A stretch of 64,000 bases of DNA. Source: Clostridiales bacterium (GTDB lineage: Bacteria; Bacillota; Clostridia; Saccharofermentanales; Saccharofermentanaceae). Both the position numbers and the translations under genes were made by a program. Where the stretch lies: contig JAFVAY010000002.1 in the NCBI GenBank assembly GCA_017480325.1, positions 1 through 64,000 of the forward strand. Direction: 5' to 3'. Under the pieces are notes generated by a model. The model ran no database searches, was not told the DNA's origin, and saw only the letters and a program-made list of their open reading frames with translations. Shown in pieces: positions 59,030-64,000 of this stretch; the first letter of the stretch is position 1, and each line of letters opens with the position of its first letter.

Positions 59030-61546
59030 ATGAAGGTTAAGCTTCCTGACAAGAATAAGAGCATTAAGACTTCAGTTGCAGTACTGATGTGTGTTCTGGT
59101 GCTTCTTGCCATGCTTGGCCTATCGAGATTGGTCTATGTGGACAGGGCTTATGTACATCCCGTGGAGGGCTACGTGGATCTTACCAGTGGTGAGCCCTTC
59201 TCCCGTACGATAAAGATCGAAGGGACTGATCCTGTTCTTAAATCGATAGGTATCACCTTCGGCACCTACAACAGATATAACAGCGGCGATGTTAAGGTGG
59301 AGCTTATAGAGGGCGACAAGGTCCTTTACGAATGGAATATCGATGCCATCGATCTTCGGGATAACGAGTGGCAGTTCTTCGAGCCTGACAGGGCCGTAAG
59401 GCTTTCTCAGAACGGTGTTTACACCATAAGGATCACGGATACCTATGAGGAAGGTAATATGATCGCGGTCGGAGTCGCAGCCACAGACGAGCTGTCCTGC
59501 CGCCTTTATACCTACGATCGCGGAAGCGGGCTAAAGTGGTTTGCTCTCATGGCTGTGATAGCGGTCATCGGATTCGCGGTTATGGCTCTTTACGGAGGCC
59601 TTCCTGAGCTTTCCGTTACAAGGATAGTTGTCCTGGGAATAGTCGCTGTATTGGTTGTATTTACTCTGGGCTTTGAGATATTTGATTCTCTTAAGAGGAC
59701 TCTTAATGTGAAGCCTGCCCCGGCAAAGCCTTCTGAGATCATTGATGTTCTGGCTCCCGGTGAGCAGAGAGAATATGTTTTCGCTTATGACGGAGATCCC
59801 ATCGACAGGCTCGAGATATTTACCGGTGGCGAGAACATAAGTGAGTATACCATGACTCTGGTTAATAAAACTTCCGGGGTTACATACTTCGAGAATGTTC
59901 CCGCCAATCCCGAATGGAGGGTGGAGGCTGAGAGGCTCTGTATGCTTCTTAGTACCAGGTATTCCCCTTCGGGCGTCAGATACTATGAGAACGGCGAGTA
60001 CTCGCTGACGATAACCAACATCAGCAGCGAGAAGGCTCTTAATATCGAGCTTGCATCTGAAGGAAGCGAGACCTCTGCTCCTGTAATAGTATTCGGAGGA
60101 CTTCGCGAGAGCAGACTCGGGGTAAAGGTGGCAACCTTCTCTATCGTCCTTATGTACGCGTATGTGGTCGTGCTGAGTGTATTCAGAAAGAGGAAGGCAC
60201 TCACCCCTGAGAGGTTCTTCCTTATTACCGCAGTTCCTCTGTCGGTGCTCTACTTCATAGTTATGCAACCCTGGAATGTTCCCGACTGCGGAGCGCATTT
60301 CCTGGCAAGCTACAGAGTGTCTAATTTCATGATGGGGATTAACGGTGACCGCTCCTGGTTCATGAGGGCCTGCGATTCCGCTTACTATAACGGTCACAGC
60401 TGGTGGATAGAGAAAAAGCCTGACCTTCAGGGGATATCGGATATGCTGGAGGGCCTTCGCGCAGGTGTGGGCGATACCTCCATCGCGGACCTTACTCCTC
60501 ACGAGGTCAAGATGGAGTACTATTCGGTCATTAACTGGCTTCCCCAGGCGATAGGCTTCGTGATAGGAAGGCTAATGGGGCTCGGCGCCACAGTAACGGT
60601 GCTGATCGCCCGTCTGTTGATCCTGGCAGCTTATATCGGAGGCTGTTATCGTGCTGTCCGTAATACTCCCATCGGCAAGTCGATCTTCGTTATGCTGGCT
60701 CTGCTTCCTGTCTCGCTGATGATGAGCAGTTCCTTCTCCTATGATGCTATGGTGATAATCGTGGCATTGAACTTTATGGCAATATTCCTCAAGCTTCGTA
60801 AGGCTATCACGCGAGGAGCGGTTATCGAAGCCTTGATATGGGCTTTCCTGCTGGGTGCCGTGAAGGGAGGAAGCTGTCTTATCCTTCTTCCTGTCATGCT
60901 TCTGCTTCTTAAGAAGGATCGTAAGGTGATATTGTCTGTCACGGGAATAATAGCTGCAGCTCTTCTGTCGGTTCTTATATTCGATAAGCTTCTCCCGACG
61001 GATGAGCTGTTCCAGTTCGGTGAGGAGCACAGTAAGAATATGATGACCGCCTTTGCCTTCGCTCATCCCGTTTCTTATCTTCAGAAGGTCATTACCACAT
61101 ATCTGAGCTTCTCGGATATGTATGTTAACCAGGCCTTCGGAATGTATCTGAGCTATATCGAGTCGACTCTTGATATGGTTCCCGTGCTGGGAGCTCCTTT
61201 GGCAGTTCTTATTTTTTCTACCTTCGAGAAGGACGAGTTGGAGCTTCGTCGGGCAGATCGGTATGTATTCGTCGGACTTTTCCTATTAGCGCTGTTAATA
61301 ACTCCTGCCATGCTTCTAAGCTACACTCCTATAGGCTCCAGTATGATATTCGGTATTCAGGGAAGATACTTCTTCCCGGTGATGGTGCCTTTACTCCTTG
61401 CAGTTACCAAGTTCGGGCTCAGAAGGTCGGATGGCAATGCGGACGAGAAGAGCCACGCGTTGGCTATGAATGCATGTCTTGATACTTATGTTGTGTTTAC
61501 GATTATCATGGTATACATGATGATGAAGCTGTATATAACGAGGTAA
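59030..61546 (+). CDS. Large DUF2142-like polytopic membrane protein
   Basis: An 838-aa protein. A membrane segment near the N-terminus (about 14-33) and an extracytoplasmic beta region (about 40-165) precede about ten membrane helices. VMQPWNVPDCGAHFLASYR sits at the position of the DUF2142 P-DE-H block, with Cys-Gly replacing the usual Glu, so assignment is moderate. Such proteins are linked to teichoic-acid or cell-surface glycan assembly and resemble GT-C folds. A GtrA-type gene follows by 6 nt. Confidence 0.72.
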   Translation: MKVKLPDKNKSIKTSVAVLMCVLVLLAMLGLSRLVYVDRAYVHPVEGYVDLTSGEPFSRTIKIEGTDPVLKSIGITFGTYNRYNSGDVKVELIEGDKVLYEWNIDAIDLRDNEWQFFEPDRAVRLSQNGVYTIRITDTYEEGNMIAVGVAATDELSCRLYTYDRGSGLKWFALMAVIAVIGFAVMALYGGLPELSVTRIVVLGIVAVLVVFTLGFEIFDSLKRTLNVKPAPAKPSEIIDVLAPGEQREYVFAYDGDPIDRLEIFTGGENISEYTMTLVNKTSGVTYFENVPANPEWRVEAERLCMLLSTRYSPSGVRYYENGEYSLTITNISSEKALNIELASEGSETSAPVIVFGGLRESRLGVKVATFSIVLMYAYVVVLSVFRKRKALTPERFFLITAVPLSVLYFIVMQPWNVPDCGAHFLASYRVSNFMMGINGDRSWFMRACDSAYYNGHSWWIEKKPDLQGISDMLEGLRAGVGDTSIADLTPHEVKMEYYSVINWLPQAIGFVIGRLMGLGATVTVLIARLLILAAYIGGCYRAVRNTPIGKSIFVMLALLPVSLMMSSSFSYDAMVIIVALNFMAIFLKLRKAITRGAVIEALIWAFLLGAVKGGSCLILLPVMLLLLKKDRKVILSVTGIIAAALLSVLIFDKLLPTDELFQFGEEHSKNMMTAFAFAHPVSYLQKVITTYLSFSDMYVNQAFGMYLSYIESTLDMVPVLGAPLAVLIFSTFEKDELELRRADRYVFVGLFLLALLITPAMLLSYTPIGSSMIFGIQGRYFFPVMVPLLLAVTKFGLRRSDGNADEKSHALAMNACLDTYVVFTIIMVYMMMKLYITR

Positions 61547-61552
61547 GGCTTA

Positions 61553-61972
61553 ATGGCTTATTTGATCGGACTTGTAAAGAAATATAAGGGATTGATTCTA
61601 TACGGGATATTCGGCGTACTGACGACAGTCATTAATATCGCGACTTACGCTCTTTGCTATAACTATCTGGGAATTGCCAACGTACCTAGCGACATCATCG
61701 CATGGGTGGTGGCGGTGCTTTTCGCCTTTATAACCAACAAGCTCTTCGTGTTCGACAGTAAAAGCATGGAGGCCGGGGTATTCTTGCCGGAGCTTATCAA
61801 GTTCATGGCGGCAAGGCTTGCTACCGGAGGTCTGGACCTTCTCATAATGTATGTGGGAGTTGATGTGATGCACGGTCCGGCATTGATCCTGAAGGTCATA
61901 TCCAACGTTATCGTGATAATACTCAACTACGTTCTGAGTAAGCTTGTAGTCTTCCGCCAAAGCAAAGCATAA
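61553..61972 (+). CDS. GtrA-family membrane protein
   Basis: A 139-aa protein with four membrane helices. The pattern LILYGIFGVLTTVINIATYA and VVAVLFAFITNKLFVFDS is typical, with an NYVLSKLVVFR end. GtrA proteins help flip lipid-linked sugars for surface glycans. It pairs with the preceding DUF2142-like protein. Confidence 0.92.
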   Translation: MAYLIGLVKKYKGLILYGIFGVLTTVINIATYALCYNYLGIANVPSDIIAWVVAVLFAFITNKLFVFDSKSMEAGVFLPELIKFMAARLATGGLDLLIMYVGVDVMHGPALILKVISNVIVIILNYVLSKLVVFRQSKA

Positions 61973-61979
61973 TATCCTC

Positions 61980-62008
61980 TTGACCTAAACCTACCGGGTT
62001 GGTATTAT
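61980..62008 (+). promoter_or_regulatory. Sigma-A promoter for eno
   Basis: -35 TTGACC (61980-61985), a 17-nt spacer, and -10 TATTAT (62003-62008). Expected start near 62015, giving a leader of about 150 nt. Confidence 0.88.
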
Positions 62009-62015
62009 ATTTGAA

Positions 62016-62030
62016 GTTAGCCAAGGCTAA

Positions 62031-62031
<1 letters not shown>
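62016..62031. promoter_or_regulatory. DtxR/IdeR-like operator over the eno start site
   Basis: GTTAGCCAAGGCTAAC is an inverted repeat (GTTAGC and GCTAAC) starting exactly 7 nt after the -10, as in the feoA promoter. It resembles the DtxR/IdeR core GTTAGCCTAAC. If transcribed it could also fold as a small hairpin. Confidence 0.7.
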
Positions 62032-63468
<1,437 letters not shown>

Positions 63469-63497
63469 TTTTACTCCCTACCTATATATGCTGAAAG

Positions 63498-63526
63498 GGC
63501 TGCGTTCACATGAGCGCAGTCTTTTT
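63498..63526 (+). terminator. Intrinsic terminator after eno
   Basis: GGCTGCG (63498-63504) pairs with CGCAGTC (63515-63521), with one G-T pair, and TTTTT follows. Confidence 0.88.
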
Positions 63527-63530
63527 ATGC

Positions 63531-63559
63531 TTTCAATGAGAAATAGAGTGTGGTATATT
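63531..63559 (+). promoter_or_regulatory. Promoter for feoAB
   Basis: TTTCAA (63531-63536), a 17-nt spacer, and TATATT (63554-63559). Confidence 0.7.
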
Positions 63560-63566
63560 TACTCGG

Positions 63567-63582
63567 GTTAGTTAAGACTAAC
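63567..63582. promoter_or_regulatory. DtxR/IdeR-like operator over the feoA start site
   Basis: GTTAGTTAAGACTAAC, an inverted repeat with the same half-sites and the same 7-nt distance from the -10 as at eno. Placement over the start of an iron-uptake operon fits repression by an iron-bound DtxR-family protein. Confidence 0.78.
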
Positions 63583-63605
63583 TCCAGAAAGAGGGGGGCA
63601 AACTC

Positions 63606-63830
63606 ATGAAATTATCAGATCTTAGCGCCGATTCCCGCGGAAGAGTTACTTCCTTGCCCGGGGACAAACGCTTTATTAACAGAATCTCAGCAATAGGTAT
63701 CACCTCCGGAGTTGATTTCCGGGTTATCAAGAACGATAAGCATATGCCGGTGCTGATATACGTGAGACAGACACTGCTGGCGCTTAATCGCAGGGACTGC
63801 GAGAGGATAGAAGTGGAGGTGGCATCGTGA
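63606..63830 (+). CDS. feoA: Ferrous iron transport protein A
   Basis: A 74-aa SH3-like protein: [38 protein letters not shown], and a basic end with [13 protein letters not shown]. It assists FeoB in Fe(II) uptake. AGAGGGGGG precedes the ATG. It overlaps feoB by 4 nt. Confidence 0.95.
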   Translation: MKLSDLSADSRGRVTSLPGDKRFINRISAIGITSGVDFRVIKNDKHMPVLIYVRQTLLALNRRDCERIEVEVAS

Positions 63831-64000
63831 ACAGAGTAGCACTTCTGGGACAGCCCAATTCGGGTAAGTCGACACTTTTTAATCAGCTTACAGGCTCCAG
63901 GCAGCATGTAGGTAACTGGCCCGGCAAGACTGTAGAGAAGAAGGACGGAACCTATACCTATGAGGGTTCGACCTATACTCTTACTGACCTTCCGGGAAGC
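63827..64000 (+). CDS. feoB: Ferrous iron transport protein B, N-terminal part (runs off the window)
   Basis: The first 58 codons of FeoB, starting with GTG that overlaps the feoA stop (GTGA). The G domain begins [19 protein letters not shown] (G1), with [13 protein letters not shown] and DLPG (G3) reached at the window's end. The membrane part is beyond 64000. Confidence 0.95.
   Translation, partial: MNRVALLGQPNSGKSTLFNQLTGSRQHVGNWPGKTVEKKDGTYTYEGSTYTLTDLPGS

Overview
The window reads as a chromosomal segment of an anaerobic Clostridia-type member of the Bacillota, probably an Oscillospirales-like gut or rumen organism; the genus cannot be set from sequence alone. Supporting evidence: a SCIFF peptide with its radical-SAM maturase, the ffs-dnaX-ybaB-recR block, the yicC-remA-gmk-rpoZ block, veg, RqcP, pyruvate phosphate dikinase, formate-THF ligase, strong sigma-A promoters with 17-nt spacers, good Shine-Dalgarno sites and moderate GC with GAG/AAG-biased codons. 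No IS element, prophage, CRISPR array or rRNA operon other than the 5S end was seen. The only stretch above 300 bases without a conventional gene is 48029-48514, which holds an ilv leader peptide, its attenuator, a promoter and the SRP RNA.

Layout. 1-250: end of an rRNA operon (5S, tRNA-Asn, terminator). 314-6691: a three-domain acyltransferase/CapA/SGNH envelope protein, a large beta-glucan phosphorylase-like enzyme and a cupin. 6781-14899: carA, a carB-dapF gene fusion, fhs and a membrane-anchored beta-lactamase-like protein lacking catalytic residues. 15022-19041: veg, a Nudix hydrolase, a Crh-like HPr paralogue, uvrC and a phosphoesterase. 19167-25466: yicC, remA, gmk, rpoZ, glyS, ppdK. 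25579-34485: signalling (hybrid histidine kinase, multi-sensor diguanylate cyclase, small alarmone synthetase, two-component pair) plus an AAE-type transporter. 34577-38282: two paralogous lipoproteins and a C39-like protein with lost catalytic residues. 38266-43897 (mostly minus strand): PfkB kinase, SCIFF maturase and peptide, an Orn/Lys/Arg decarboxylase-family enzyme, a zinc-ribbon HD protein and a metzincin. 43992-48265: a DivIC-like protein, a small conserved gene, and a minus-strand ilvB-ilvA-ridA operon with a textbook attenuator. 48345-61972: SRP RNA, dnaX-ybaB-recR-rqcP-trpS, sirtuin, oxidoreductase, QueT, methyltransferase, CmpB-like, Mrp, thioredoxin-like lipoprotein, divergent IspF and two surface-glycan membrane proteins. 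61980-64000: enolase and feoAB.

Most unusual items: the CarB-DapF fusion; the Ile-rich leader peptide with a 9-bp antiterminator; a structured 5' leader of eno; an identical operator architecture (GTTAGYYAAGRCTAAC exactly 7 nt after the -10) shared by eno and feoAB, suggesting a DtxR/IdeR-type iron regulator; the acyltransferase-CapA-SGNH fusion; a divergent IspF; and several secreted proteins that keep an enzyme fold but have lost catalytic residues. Several genes also have a -10-like box 6-8 nt before ATG and no Shine-Dalgarno site, suggesting leaderless transcripts.
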